A DNA stretch of 64,000 bases from Sphingomonas sp. Leaf17 (GTDB lineage Bacteria; Pseudomonadota; Alphaproteobacteria; Sphingomonadales; Sphingomonadaceae), in the NCBI RefSeq assembly GCF_001421505.1, contig NZ_LMKL01000001.1, forward strand, positions 434,001 through 498,000, read 5' to 3'. This document shows positions 17,492 to 29,721 of the stretch, piece after piece. Numbering within the stretch: position 1 is the first letter of the stretch; each line of letters opens with the position of its first letter. The translations under genes and the position numbers were made by a program. The notes below the pieces were generated by a model. The model saw nothing but the letters and a program-made list of their open reading frames with translations, did no database searches and was not told where the DNA came from.

Positions 17492-17522
17492 AAAAAGGGC
17501 CGCCGGATCGCTCCGGCGGCCC
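17492..17522 (-). terminator. Rho-independent terminator of the EF-hand gene
   Basis: An 11-bp stem (17497-17507 with 17512-17522) around the loop TCGC is followed on the minus strand by five T residues (A-run at 17492-17496). It lies 44 bases after the EF-hand stop. The stretch from 17351 to 17491 shows nothing else. Confidence 0.85.
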
Positions 17523-17565
17523 CTTTGTCACCTCCCCGGCCGACGCCGGGTCAGCGCGGCGTCGT

Positions 17566-18048
17566 TCAGGATGCGCCCTGCGACAGGAACCCGGTCAACT
17601 CGGTCTTGGTGACCGTCTTGCTCTTGTCCTTGTCGGCCTGGGCAAAGGCCCCCTTCAGCCAGGTCTTGGTCTCCGCGCTGTCCGCCTTCATGCTCGGGTC
17701 GCTGGCGCTGCGCAGCGTGACCATCCAGCCGCTGAACTCGGACTGGTTCAGGCCGCCATTGGCGTCCTTGTCATAGGTCGCGAACTCCTTGTCGACGATT
17801 CCGGCCACCTGGTCGCCCGATGCCGGCTGTGCGGTCGTCGACGCGGTCGTATCGCCCGTTGCCGCCGGGTCCGACGTCGGTGCCGGCGTGGTTGTCGCCG
17901 GATCGGTCGCAGGCATTGCTGGCTCGGGCGAAGTCGTCGCCGGTGCCGTCGTCTGCGGCGTTGCGGTCTGCGGTGCCGGGGTCATGGTCTGGGCTGCAAC
18001 CGGTGCAGCAACGATCATCGAACCGGCGAGAAAAGCGTACTTCAGCAT
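17566..18048 (-). CDS. Secreted EF-hand protein with a Thr/Pro/Ala-rich linker
   Basis: The protein has 160 residues. A signal peptide (MLKYAFLAGSMIVAAPVAAQ) is followed by a low-complexity linker of about 55 residues made mostly of Thr, Ala and Pro. Two EF-hand loops come next: DKDANGGLNQSEF is a good calcium loop, and DKDKSKTVTKTEL is a second with acceptable ligands. Such small calcium-binding proteins are common in sphingomonads and are thought to act in the periplasm or on the surface. Function is unknown. It is a single-gene unit with its own terminator. Confidence 0.8.
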   Translation of the reverse strand: MLKYAFLAGSMIVAAPVAAQTMTPAPQTATPQTTAPATTSPEPAMPATDPATTTPAPTSDPAATGDTTASTTAQPASGDQVAGIVDKEFATYDKDANGGLNQSEFSGWMVTLRSASDPSMKADSAETKTWLKGAFAQADKDKSKTVTKTELTGFLSQGAS

Positions 18049-18246
18049 GGTTGTTCTCCTATGCTCGTTGTGACGGATACTGGACGATCGGCCAGTCGAC
18101 CTGTCGAAACTCTGCCCAATATCTTTCGTCGATGCAGGATATAGGACCGATGCCGCCGGATTTGTAGGTTCGGCCCACCCCTGCTAATGCCCGCCACGCC
18201 GTGCGCCGTGCGGTGAACCGTGCAGACTCCACGATCGAGGTTATCA

Positions 18247-19563
18247 ATGGTCCCCCGTTATTCCCGCGCCCCCATGACCGCGATCTGGGACGCCCAGGCC
18301 CGCTTCCGCATCTGGTTCGAGATCGAGGCCCACGCCACCGACGCGCTCGCCGAACTGGGCGTCGTCCCGCGCGAGGCCGCGACCCGCATCTGGGAGGCCG
18401 ACAAGGCAGCCGGCGACTTCGACATCGCCCGCATCGACGCGATCGAGGCGGAAACCAAGCACGACGTCATCGCCTTCCTGACGCATGTCAGCGAGCGCAC
18501 AGGGCCGGAGGCGCGCTTCCTGCATCAGGGCATGACCTCGTCCGACGTGCTCGATACCGCGCTGGCGGTGCAGCTGGCGCGCGCCGCCGACATCCTGATC
18601 GCCGATATCGACGCGCTGCTGGTCGTGCTCGAACGCCGCGCGCGCGAACACAAGATGACGCCGACGATCGGCCGCAGCCACGGCATCCACGCCGAACCCG
18701 TCACCTTCGGCCTGAAGCTGGCACAGGCGCATGCCGAGTTCGCGCGCAACCGCGCCCGCCTGGTCGCCGCCCGCGCCGACGTCGCCACCTGCGCGATCTC
18801 GGGCGCGGTCGGCACCTTCGCCAACATCGACCCGTTCGTGGAAGAATATGTCGCCGCCAAGCTGGGCCTCAGCGTCGAACCCGTCTCGACCCAGGTCATC
18901 CCGCGTGATCGCCACGCGATGTTCTTTGCGACCCTTGGCGTCATCGCCAGCTCGATCGAGCGGCTCGCGACCGAAGTCCGCCATCTCCAGCGGACCGAAG
19001 TGCTGGAGGCGGAGGAATATTTCTCGCCCGGCCAGAAGGGGTCGTCGGCGATGCCGCACAAGCGCAATCCGGTCCTGACCGAAAACCTGACCGGCCTTGC
19101 CCGCATGGTCCGCGGCTATGTCACGCCGGCGCTGGAAAACGTCGCGCTGTGGCATGAGCGCGACATTTCGCACTCGTCGGTCGAACGCTATATCGGCCCC
19201 GACGCGACGATCACGCTCGACTTCGCGCTCGCCCGCCTGACCGGGGTGATGGACAAGCTGGTCGTGTACCCCGCGCGGATGGCGAAGAACCTGAACAAGA
19301 TGGGCGGCCTCGTCCATTCGCAGCGCGTCCTGCTCGCGCTGACCCAGGCCGGCGTCAACCGCGAGGACAGCTATCGGCTGGTTCAACGCAACGCGATGAA
19401 GGTATGGGAATCGGACGGCGAGCTGTCGCTGCTGGACCTGCTGAAGGCCGACCCCGACGTCACCGCCGCGCTGTCGGTGGAGGAGATCGAGTCCAAGTTC
19501 GACCTTGGCTATCACCTGAAGCATGTCGACACGATCTTCGCGCGCGTGTTCGGCGCGGCCTGA
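18247..19563 (+). CDS. purB: Adenylosuccinate lyase
   Basis: Purine enzyme of 438 residues that acts twice, on SAICAR and on adenylosuccinate. It begins MVPRYSRAPMTAIW, the usual PurB N-terminus. The fumarase-superfamily signature GQKGSSAMPHKRNP at about 262-275 holds the catalytic serine loop. The TSSDVLDTALAVQL segment and GRSHGIHAEPVTFG, with its catalytic histidine, are both intact. A GAGG ribosome site six bases before ATG (18237-18240) supports the start. purU follows after four bases, so the two form a small purine and one-carbon unit. Confidence 0.96.
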   Translation: MVPRYSRAPMTAIWDAQARFRIWFEIEAHATDALAELGVVPREAATRIWEADKAAGDFDIARIDAIEAETKHDVIAFLTHVSERTGPEARFLHQGMTSSDVLDTALAVQLARAADILIADIDALLVVLERRAREHKMTPTIGRSHGIHAEPVTFGLKLAQAHAEFARNRARLVAARADVATCAISGAVGTFANIDPFVEEYVAAKLGLSVEPVSTQVIPRDRHAMFFATLGVIASSIERLATEVRHLQRTEVLEAEEYFSPGQKGSSAMPHKRNPVLTENLTGLARMVRGYVTPALENVALWHERDISHSSVERYIGPDATITLDFALARLTGVMDKLVVYPARMAKNLNKMGGLVHSQRVLLALTQAGVNREDSYRLVQRNAMKVWESDGELSLLDLLKADPDVTAALSVEEIESKFDLGYHLKHVDTIFARVFGAA

Positions 19564-19567
19564 TCCC

Positions 19568-20425
19568 GTGACGACCGGACCCGCCCGCCACATCCTGCTG
19601 CTCCGTTGCCCGGACCGTCGGGGCGTGGTCGCGGCGGTGTCCGGCTTCCTTGCCGACAACCATGCGTCGATCGAGGAATCGAACCACTTCAACGACGCGG
19701 TCGCCGATCGCTTCTACATGCGCACCGTCTTTCGCGCCGACGACGCGGCGATGCCCTCGGTGGACGTTTTGCGCGCCGGCCTGACGCCCATCGCCGAGCG
19801 GTTCGGCATGGACTGGTCGCTGCACGACGGCACGACCAAGCCCCGTATCCTGATCGCGGTGTCGAGGTTCGGGCATTGCCTGTTCGACCTGCTCCACCGC
19901 TGGCGCGCCGGCCTTCTGCCGGTCGAGATTGCCGGCGTCGTCTCCAACCATGACGACATGCGGTCGTTCGTCGAATGGAACGGCCTGCCCTATCATCTGC
20001 TGCCCGCCGGCAGGGAGGCGCGAGACGCCGCGTTCATGGACCACGTCGCCACCACCGACCCCGATCTGGTCGTGCTGGCGCGCTACATGCAGATCCTGTC
20101 GCCGGCGCTGTGCGAGGCGCTGGCCGGGCGCTGCATCAACATCCATCACAGCTTCCTGCCAAGCTTCAAGGGCGCGAAACCCTATCATCAGGCCTATGCG
20201 CGCGGCGTGAAGATCATCGGCGCCACCGCGCATTACGTCACCACCGACCTCGACGAAGGGCCGATCATCGAACAGGGTGTCGAACGCGTCAGCCACGCGC
20301 AGACGCCGGACGACCTGGTGGCGATCGGCCGCGACATCGAATGTCGCGTACTGGCCCGCGCGGTCGGCTGGCATGTCGAACGGCGGATACTGGTCAACGG
20401 CAACAAGACGGTGGTGTTCGGGTAA
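19568..20425 (+). CDS. purU: Formyltetrahydrofolate deformylase
   Basis: The 285-residue protein starts with GTG. Residues 1-85 form an ACT regulatory domain (ILLLRCPDRRGVVAAVSGFL). The rest is a formyltransferase-fold hydrolase with the motif INIHHSFLPSFKGAKPYHQA and the catalytic ATAHYVTTDLDEGPIIEQ, including the His and Asp of the family. It cleaves 10-formyl-THF to formate and THF, balancing the one-carbon pool and giving formate for purine synthesis. It lies four bases after purB. It ends 11 bases from the converging histidine kinase gene, leaving no room for a separate terminator. Confidence 0.95.
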   Translation: MTTGPARHILLLRCPDRRGVVAAVSGFLADNHASIEESNHFNDAVADRFYMRTVFRADDAAMPSVDVLRAGLTPIAERFGMDWSLHDGTTKPRILIAVSRFGHCLFDLLHRWRAGLLPVEIAGVVSNHDDMRSFVEWNGLPYHLLPAGREARDAAFMDHVATTDPDLVVLARYMQILSPALCEALAGRCINIHHSFLPSFKGAKPYHQAYARGVKIIGATAHYVTTDLDEGPIIEQGVERVSHAQTPDDLVAIGRDIECRVLARAVGWHVERRILVNGNKTVVFG

Positions 20426-20436
20426 CCGGGCCGCCG

Positions 20437-23337
20437 CTATCCCGCGATCAGCCCCCGGATCCGGTCGGCCAGCGCGTCCATGCCGAACGGCTTGGTCATG
20501 ACGTGCATCCCCGCCTCAAGCTGGCCGTTGCCCAGCACCGCATTCTCGGCATAGCCGGTGATGAACAGCACCGGCAGGTCGGGCCGGTCGACCCGTGCCG
20601 CGTCCACCATCTGGCGACCGTTCATCCCGCCGGGCAGGCCGACATCGGTCACGAGCAGGTCGATCCGCGCGTCCGATCGCAGGATCTCCAGCCCGGCCGC
20701 GCCGTCCCCCGCCTCCAGCGCGGCATAGCCCAGTTCCTCCAGCACCTCGACCACCAGCATCCGCACGGTCGGCTCGTCATCGACGACCAGCACCGTTTCG
20801 CCGGTGGTCGCCTGCGGCTCGATCGTGCGCGTCTGATCCTCGCCTATCGCATCGGCCGGCCCGTTGTGACGCGGCAGGTAGACGCAGATGTTCGACCCCT
20901 CCCCCACCTCGGAATAGATCCGCACCTGACCGCCCGACTGGCGCGCAAAGCCATAGATCATCGACAGGCCAAGCCCGGTGCCAAGGCCGATCGGCTTGGT
21001 CGTGAAGAACGGGTCGAACGCCTTGGCGATCACGTCCGGCGTCATGCCGGTGCCGGTGTCGGACACGCAGATCGACACATATTGGCCGGGCGGCAGTTCG
21101 CGCCCCAGCGCGCCGCGTTCGTCCAGCCAGCGATTGGCTGTCTCGATCGTCAGGCGGCCACCACCCGGCATCGCGTCGCGCGCGTTGATGCACAGGTTGA
21201 GCAGCGCGTTCTCCAACTGGTTGGGATCGACCAATGTCGGCCACAGGCCGCCCGCCGCGACGACCTCGACCGTCACCTGCGGCCCGACCGTCCGCCGCAC
21301 CATATCCTCCAGCCCCGCGATCAGCCGGTTGACGTCGGTCGGTCGCGGATCGAGCGTCTGCCGGCGTGAAAACGCGAGCAGCCGGTGGGTCAGCGCCGCC
21401 GCCCGCCGCGCCGCGCCCTGTGCCGCCAGCGAATAGCGTTCGACATCGGCCAGCCGCCCCTGCGCCATGCGGATGCCCAGCAGTTCCAGGCTGCCCAGCA
21501 CGCCCGTCAGCAGGTTGTTGAAGTCATGCGCCAGACCGCCGGTCAGCTGGCCGACCGCCTCCATCTTCTGGCTCTGTCGCAGCGCTTCTTCGGCCGCCAT
21601 CAGCTCGCGCGTCCGTTCCGCGACCTGATCCTCCAGCGTCGCGTTCAGGCGGGCGAGTTCGGCGGATTGCCGGCGACGCTCGTCGATGTCGGTGTTGGCC
21701 CCCATCCAGCGCAGGATCGTGCCGTCGACATCGCGCAATGCCTCCGCCCGCACCAGGAACCAGCGATACCCGCCATCCGCGGCCCGGATCCGCATTTCCG
21801 TCGCATAGGTTGTCCCGGTCTCCAGCGCCTGCGCCCACGCCGCGCCGGCCGCGGGCAAGTCGTCGGGATGCACCACGACCCCCCAGGCGTTCGTACCGAC
21901 CAGATCGTCCAGCGGCCGGCCGCAATAGGTCAGCAGCCGGTCGCTGAACCAGTAGATATAGCCGTCCGGCCGCGCCATCCAGAGATGGTCGGGCAGCGTC
22001 TGCGCGAACATGCGAAACTGTTCGTCGCTCTGCCAGCGCGCCTGCTCGGCCCGCACCCGCTCGGACGCCACATGCACCCGCTCGGCAACCTCGCGGATCA
22101 GCAGGATGTCATCGTCGGTCCAGACGCGCGGCCGCTCGTGATTGGCATAGATCAGCGCGACGAACCGGCCATGTTCGACCAGCGGCATGTTGACGAAGGA
22201 CCAGGCGCTGATCCGCTTCAGCGCATCGGCCGACGCGCCGGGGGTGCGCGGATCCTCGTCCGCGTTGCTGACGATCGCGGTCCGCCCCGTTTTCAGATCT
22301 TCGATATAGGTTCCGAAGTCGCGAAAGTGCAGCACGCCGGCGATCGTCGTGATGCCCGGCGCGTTCCAGTCGCGCGCGATGGTGATCGTCTCGGCCACCT
22401 TGTCGATGATGCCATAGCCGACCCGGCTGACGCGCAGCGCCTGCCCGAGGATTTCGGACGCGGCATAGGCGATCTCGTCCGGGTCGGTCAGGTCGCGCAG
22501 CCGGTCGCTGAGGGCCAGCAGCGCAGCCTGCCGGATCTCGGCCGATTTCCGGTCGGTAATGTCGAACACCATGCCGGGGAAGTCGGTCGGACGGCCCGTC
22601 GCGTCATAATTGCATCGCCCCTGCGCCAGCACCCAGCGGATGTTGCCGTCGGCGGTCAGCAGCCGGTATTCCTGCGAATAGGGCGCGCCGGTTTCGACCG
22701 AGGCCGCGATCGCCGCCTCGACCCGCGGGCGGTCGGCGGGGTCCATCGCATCGGTGAACACCGACAGCGGCGCGCCGCGCAACGCCTCTTCGGGGTCGAC
22801 CCGGTAGAGTTTGGCAAACTGGGCGTCCGCCACGACCCGATCGCTGGCGGTATGCCACTTCCACGTCCCCACGCCCTTGCCGACCGACAGGGCCTGGCGC
22901 AGCCGCTCCTCGCTTTCGCGCAATGCCCGTTCGCCGTGCCGGCGAAGCGATATGTCCTCGAACAGGATGGCGACCTCGTTCGACCCCGGCCCGCCGACCC
23001 GCAACGCCTGCACCTCGAACCAGCGGTCCATCGCCGCCGATCCGTTCTCGAACCGGACCGTCTCGCCGGTCCGCGCGACCATGCCATAGATGTCGAACCA
23101 ATGCTGCTCCAGATCGGGCACCAGTTCGTTGGCCAACCGCCCGACCGGGTCCACCAGCCCGGTCTGCCGCTCGAATGCCGCGTTGACCTCGACAAAGCGA
23201 TAGTCGCGCGCCGTGTCGCCATCGAACACCATCTCGACGATGCAGAATCCGGTTTCGACCGCATCGAACAGCGATCGGTATCGTGATTCCGTCGAGGCGG
23301 GGGAATGGTCGGTCGGGGCGTCGTCACGGAAAGTCAT
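20437..23337 (-). CDS. Hybrid sensor histidine kinase with PAS, GAF and receiver domains
   Basis: Cytoplasmic protein of 966 residues with no membrane helix. Reading from the N-terminus: a PAS domain (about 20-135), a second PAS (140-262), a GAF domain (270-435), a third PAS (445-565), a short coiled coil, the dimerisation/phosphoacceptor domain with the H-box [16 protein letters not shown], an ATPase domain ([25 protein letters not shown] and the G2 box [10 protein letters not shown]), and a C-terminal receiver domain with VDDEP, the phosphorylatable Asp in [11 protein letters not shown] and the conserved Lys in MTKPFG. The domain set suggests sensing of a soluble cue such as redox state or light. 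No response regulator is adjacent. The gene lies 57 bases after glgX on the same strand and might be cotranscribed with the glycogen genes. Confidence 0.92.
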   Translation of the reverse strand: MTFRDDAPTDHSPASTESRYRSLFDAVETGFCIVEMVFDGDTARDYRFVEVNAAFERQTGLVDPVGRLANELVPDLEQHWFDIYGMVARTGETVRFENGSAAMDRWFEVQALRVGGPGSNEVAILFEDISLRRHGERALRESEERLRQALSVGKGVGTWKWHTASDRVVADAQFAKLYRVDPEEALRGAPLSVFTDAMDPADRPRVEAAIAASVETGAPYSQEYRLLTADGNIRWVLAQGRCNYDATGRPTDFPGMVFDITDRKSAEIRQAALLALSDRLRDLTDPDEIAYAASEILGQALRVSRVGYGIIDKVAETITIARDWNAPGITTIAGVLHFRDFGTYIEDLKTGRTAIVSNADEDPRTPGASADALKRISAWSFVNMPLVEHGRFVALIYANHERPRVWTDDDILLIREVAERVHVASERVRAEQARWQSDEQFRMFAQTLPDHLWMARPDGYIYWFSDRLLTYCGRPLDDLVGTNAWGVVVHPDDLPAAGAAWAQALETGTTYATEMRIRAADGGYRWFLVRAEALRDVDGTILRWMGANTDIDERRRQSAELARLNATLEDQVAERTRELMAAEEALRQSQKMEAVGQLTGGLAHDFNNLLTGVLGSLELLGIRMAQGRLADVERYSLAAQGAARRAAALTHRLLAFSRRQTLDPRPTDVNRLIAGLEDMVRRTVGPQVTVEVVAAGGLWPTLVDPNQLENALLNLCINARDAMPGGGRLTIETANRWLDERGALGRELPPGQYVSICVSDTGTGMTPDVIAKAFDPFFTTKPIGLGTGLGLSMIYGFARQSGGQVRIYSEVGEGSNICVYLPRHNGPADAIGEDQTRTIEPQATTGETVLVVDDEPTVRMLVVEVLEELGYAALEAGDGAAGLEILRSDARIDLLVTDVGLPGGMNGRQMVDAARVDRPDLPVLFITGYAENAVLGNGQLEAGMHVMTKPFGMDALADRIRGLIAG

Positions 23338-23394
23338 GTCGCACGATCCGTTAGCACGGGGTCGACGCCGAACGCCACAGCGGCTGCTCCGACG

Positions 23395-25302
23395 TCAGGA
23401 TACGATGGCCGTGACGCTGGACAGGACGCACGACCGCGCGGCCCGGTCGATCCGCACCGATACATGGCGACCCGGACCGTCCGGCAACCGCAGCTCGAAC
23501 CCGGCCGTGTCCGCCGCCTGCCAGTCGGCCACGCTCATCGGCATACCGTCCAGCCGCAACCACGTCGCGTCCGCCGGATAGCACGGATCGGACAGCACGG
23601 GGTGGTCGGCCCGGAACGCCGCCAGCGCCACGGCAAAATCCTCCAGATCGCGGTCGCGTCCATCCCAGTCGATCCAGGTGACGGGATTGTCCTGCGCATA
23701 GGCGTTGTTGTTGCCGCCCTGCGTCCGGCCGAATTCGTCGCCCGCGCTCAGCTGGATCGTGCCGCGCGTCGCGAACAGCGTGGCGAGCAGCGCGCGCAGG
23801 TCGCCACGCCGCCGCGCAAGGACCGCCGGGTCATCGCTCGGCCCCTCGACCCCGGCATTCCACGACAGGTTCTGGCCATGCCCGTCGCGATTATCCTCGC
23901 CATTCGCGTGATTGTGCCGCTGTTCATAGGCGACGACATCGGCCAGCGCGAACCCGTCATGCGCGGCGATGAAGCCGACACTGCGCGTCGCCGGACCGGG
24001 AAATACGTCCGACGACCCCGTCAGCCGGGTCGCCAGCGCCCCCGCCATCGCGGCATCCCCGCGCCAGAACCGGCGGACGTCGTCGCGGTAGCGATCGTTC
24101 CATTCCAGCCAGTCGTCGGGAAACGCGCCCAGTTGATAGCCGCCCGGCCCGATGTCCCATGGTTCGGCGATCATCACCCGGTCGGCCAGCAGCGGATCGG
24201 CGGCGATCGCGGCGAAGATCGGCGCGCGTGGGTCGAACCCCGGCGACCGCGCGAGAACCGGCGCAAGGTCGAACCGGAAGCCGTCGACGCCCAGCGCGGC
24301 GAAATGCCGCAGGCTGGCGAGCATGAGGTCGCGAACGACAGGCTCGCCGGCATTCAGCGTGTTGCCGGTGCCCGTATCGTTGACCAGCGCACCACCGGCC
24401 GCGTGCGTATAATACAGCCGGTTATCCAGCCCGCGCATCGACAAAGTCGGCCCCTGCACGTCGCTTTCGCCGCTGTGGTTGAAGACCAGATCGAGAATGA
24501 CGCCAATCCCCGCCGCCCGCAGCGCCGCGACCGTCGCCTGCAACTCGGCGACGCCGCCGGGTGCCAGCCCCGGATCCAGCGCCATCGGCACGACCGGATT
24601 ATACCCCCAGGCGTTGGTCAGCCCCAGCGGCGGCAGATGCCGTTCGTCGATCCATGCGACGATCGGCATCAACTCTACCGCCGAAACTCCAAGCCGTTGC
24701 AGATGCGCGATGACCGCCGGATGCGCCAGCGCGGCGATGGTCCCGCGCTGCGCCGCCGGAACGTCCGGGTGCCGCATGGTGAACCCGCGCACGTTCAGTT
24801 CGTAGATCAGTCCGCCGGGGACGAATACCGGCGGCGGTGCCGGCGTGACTGCCCGCACCGCCGGGACAATCGCCTTGGGGACCAACGCGGCGGTGTCGAT
24901 GCCATATTCCGCCAACCGGAGATCCGCCGTGAACCGCCCGTCCAGTTCCACCGCATAGGGATCGACCAGCAGCTTGGCCGGATCGAACCACAGCCCCTCG
25001 TCCGGTGCATATCGGCCGTGCGCGCGATACCCATAACGCTGCCCGGGACCGATATCCGGCACGGTTACGCCATGCCGGTCACCGTCGCGCGCCATCGGCA
25101 CCCGCGTTTCGGTGAGGCCGTCGAACAGGCAGAGCGTCAGCGCCTCGGCATCGCGTGACACAACGGAAAAGTTTACAGCCTTGCCCGTAACCACCGCGCC
25201 GGATTCCTCCCCGGAACGGGGAGGGGGACCGCCGCCCTCCTGGGCGGTGATGGAGGGGGCCGTACCACGAAGAGGCTCGCCCATGGCGCTCCCCTTCATC
25301 AT
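23395..25302 (-). CDS. glgX: Glycogen debranching enzyme
   Basis: GH13 isoamylase-type debranching enzyme of 635 residues, trimming limit dextrins left by GlgP. It has the catalytic regions of GH13_11: ILDLVFNHSGES, GVDGFRFDLAPVLAR (nucleophile Asp), VMIAEPWDIGPGGYQ (acid Glu) and FIAAHDGFAL. The end of the protein is standard. The first roughly 37 residues replace the usual start of the CBM48-type domain: residues 15-33 are encoded by a half-copy of the GC-rich palindromic element (25203-25259). The normal family sequence begins at GKAVNFSVVSRDAEALTL. It starts 34 bases after pgm on the same strand. The true initiation codon could be any of the early Met codons at 25302, 25299 or 25284. Confidence 0.92.
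   Translation of the reverse strand: MMKGSAMGEPLRGTAPSITAQEGGGPPPRSGEESGAVVTGKAVNFSVVSRDAEALTLCLFDGLTETRVPMARDGDRHGVTVPDIGPGQRYGYRAHGRYAPDEGLWFDPAKLLVDPYAVELDGRFTADLRLAEYGIDTAALVPKAIVPAVRAVTPAPPPVFVPGGLIYELNVRGFTMRHPDVPAAQRGTIAALAHPAVIAHLQRLGVSAVELMPIVAWIDERHLPPLGLTNAWGYNPVVPMALDPGLAPGGVAELQATVAALRAAGIGVILDLVFNHSGESDVQGPTLSMRGLDNRLYYTHAAGGALVNDTGTGNTLNAGEPVVRDLMLASLRHFAALGVDGFRFDLAPVLARSPGFDPRAPIFAAIAADPLLADRVMIAEPWDIGPGGYQLGAFPDDWLEWNDRYRDDVRRFWRGDAAMAGALATRLTGSSDVFPGPATRSVGFIAAHDGFALADVVAYEQRHNHANGEDNRDGHGQNLSWNAGVEGPSDDPAVLARRRGDLRALLATLFATRGTIQLSAGDEFGRTQGGNNNAYAQDNPVTWIDWDGRDRDLEDFAVALAAFRADHPVLSDPCYPADATWLRLDGMPMSVADWQAADTAGFELRLPDGPGRHVSVRIDRAARSCVLSSVTAIVS
25203..25259. repeat. Single unit of the palindromic element inside the glgX N-terminus
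   Basis: One unit with the outer CTCCCC/GGGGAG hairpin and an inner hairpin ACCGCC/GGCGGT. The inner stem differs from the bkdB and sufD copies but still pairs. On the minus strand it encodes SITAQEGGGPPPRSGEE, in the same frame as GPPPRAGEE in E2 and SufD. Confidence 0.85.
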
Positions 25303-25336
25303 TCTGCGGATAATGCCCGGTTTGAGGTCGGACTGG

Positions 25337-28424
<3,088 letters not shown>

Positions 28425-28428
<4 letters not shown>

Positions 28429-29687
28429 GCCTGCAACCGGTCGATCATCGGCTGGGTGATGAGGCAGATGCCCTTGTCGGTCCGGCGGAACCGCGTCGCG
28501 TCCAGCGCGGGATCATCGCCGACCACCAGCCCGTCGGGGATCACCACACCGCGATCGACCACCACCCGGCGCAACCGCGATCCCCGCCCGATGTGACAGC
28601 CGGGCAGCACGACCGCTTCGTCCAGCATGGCAAAGCTGTGGGTACGGACGCCGGTGAACAACAGGCTGCGGTGAATGCTCGATCCCGACACGATGCAATC
28701 GCCCGACACCAGGCTGGCGACCGCCGATCCGCGCCGGCCGTCGATGTCATGGACGAACTTGGCCGGCGGTGTGATTTCCGAATAGGTCCACAGCGGCCAG
28801 TTGCGCTCGTACAGGTCCAGTTGCGGCACGACGTCGGTCAGATCGATATTCGCCTCCCAATAGGCGTCGACCGTGCCGACGTCGCGCCAATAGGATTCCG
28901 CCTCGCCCGGCGACCGCACGCACGAGGCGGAGAAGCGATGGGCGATCGCCTTGCCGTTGGCGACGAGGTACGGGATCAGATCCTTCCCGAAATCGCGGCT
29001 CGACCCCTCTTCGGCGGCGTCGCGACGCAGCTGGTCGAACAGGACGCGGGTGTGGAAGACGTAAATGCCAAGGCTGGCCAGCGCGACATCGGGCTGACCG
29101 GGAATCGACGGCGGATCGGCGGGCTTCTCGACGAAATCAATGATCCGGTCGTCGGCATCGACATGCATCACGCCGAACCCGACCGCCTCCATCCGCGGCA
29201 CCTCCATGCAGGCAACGGTGACGTCCGCGCCGCTGTCGACATGCTGCTGGAGCATGAGTTCGTAATCCATCTTGTAGATATGATCGCCGGCCAGGATGAC
29301 CATATATTCCGGCGCATAGCTCTCGATGATGTCGATATTCTGGTACACCGCGTCGGCGGTCCCCTCATACCATTGGAACTCGCTGATCCGCTGGCTGGCG
29401 GGCAGGATGTCGAAGCTTTCGTTGCGTTCGGGGCGCAGGAAGTTCCAGCCGCGTTGCAGGTGCCGGATCAGGCTGTGTGCCTTGTACTGGGTCGCGACCC
29501 CGATCCGGCGGATGCCCGAATTGATCGCGTTCGACAGCGCGAAGTCGATGATCCGCGCCTTGCCGCCGAAATACACCGCCGGTTTGGCGCGTGTATCGGT
29601 CAGTTCCGCCAGCCGGCTGCCACGTCCACCCGCCAGCACATAGGCCATCGCGTCGCGTGCCAGTGGTTGTCCTCGCCTGTCGACCAT
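28425..29687 (-). CDS. glgC: Glucose-1-phosphate adenylyltransferase
   Basis: ADP-glucose pyrophosphorylase of 420 residues, the committed step of bacterial glycogen synthesis. The nucleotidyltransferase motif [16 protein letters not shown] and the [19 protein letters not shown] block are at the N-terminus. The catalytic Asp is in [13 protein letters not shown], and the glucose-1-phosphate site is near [12 protein letters not shown]. The C-terminal part is a left-handed beta-helix with hexapeptide repeats, such as [17 protein letters not shown]. The start at 29687 ([18 protein letters not shown]) gives the usual N-terminal length. Allosteric control by glycolytic intermediates is known for the family but cannot be read directly here. 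It lies 34 bases behind glgB. Confidence 0.97.
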
Positions 29688-29721
29688 GTCCGTCTCCTGT
29701 TCGTGCGGCCTTTGCGACCGT

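Noticed and set aside
21385..23286. 633-codon plus-strand frame opposite the histidine kinase
   Set aside because: The minus-strand protein has intact kinase, ATPase and receiver motifs. The plus frame is rich in Arg, Gln, His and Pro, a normal artefact of high GC.
23305..25158. 617-codon plus-strand frame opposite glgX
   Set aside because: The antisense glgX carries all GH13 motifs; this frame has no recognisable domain.
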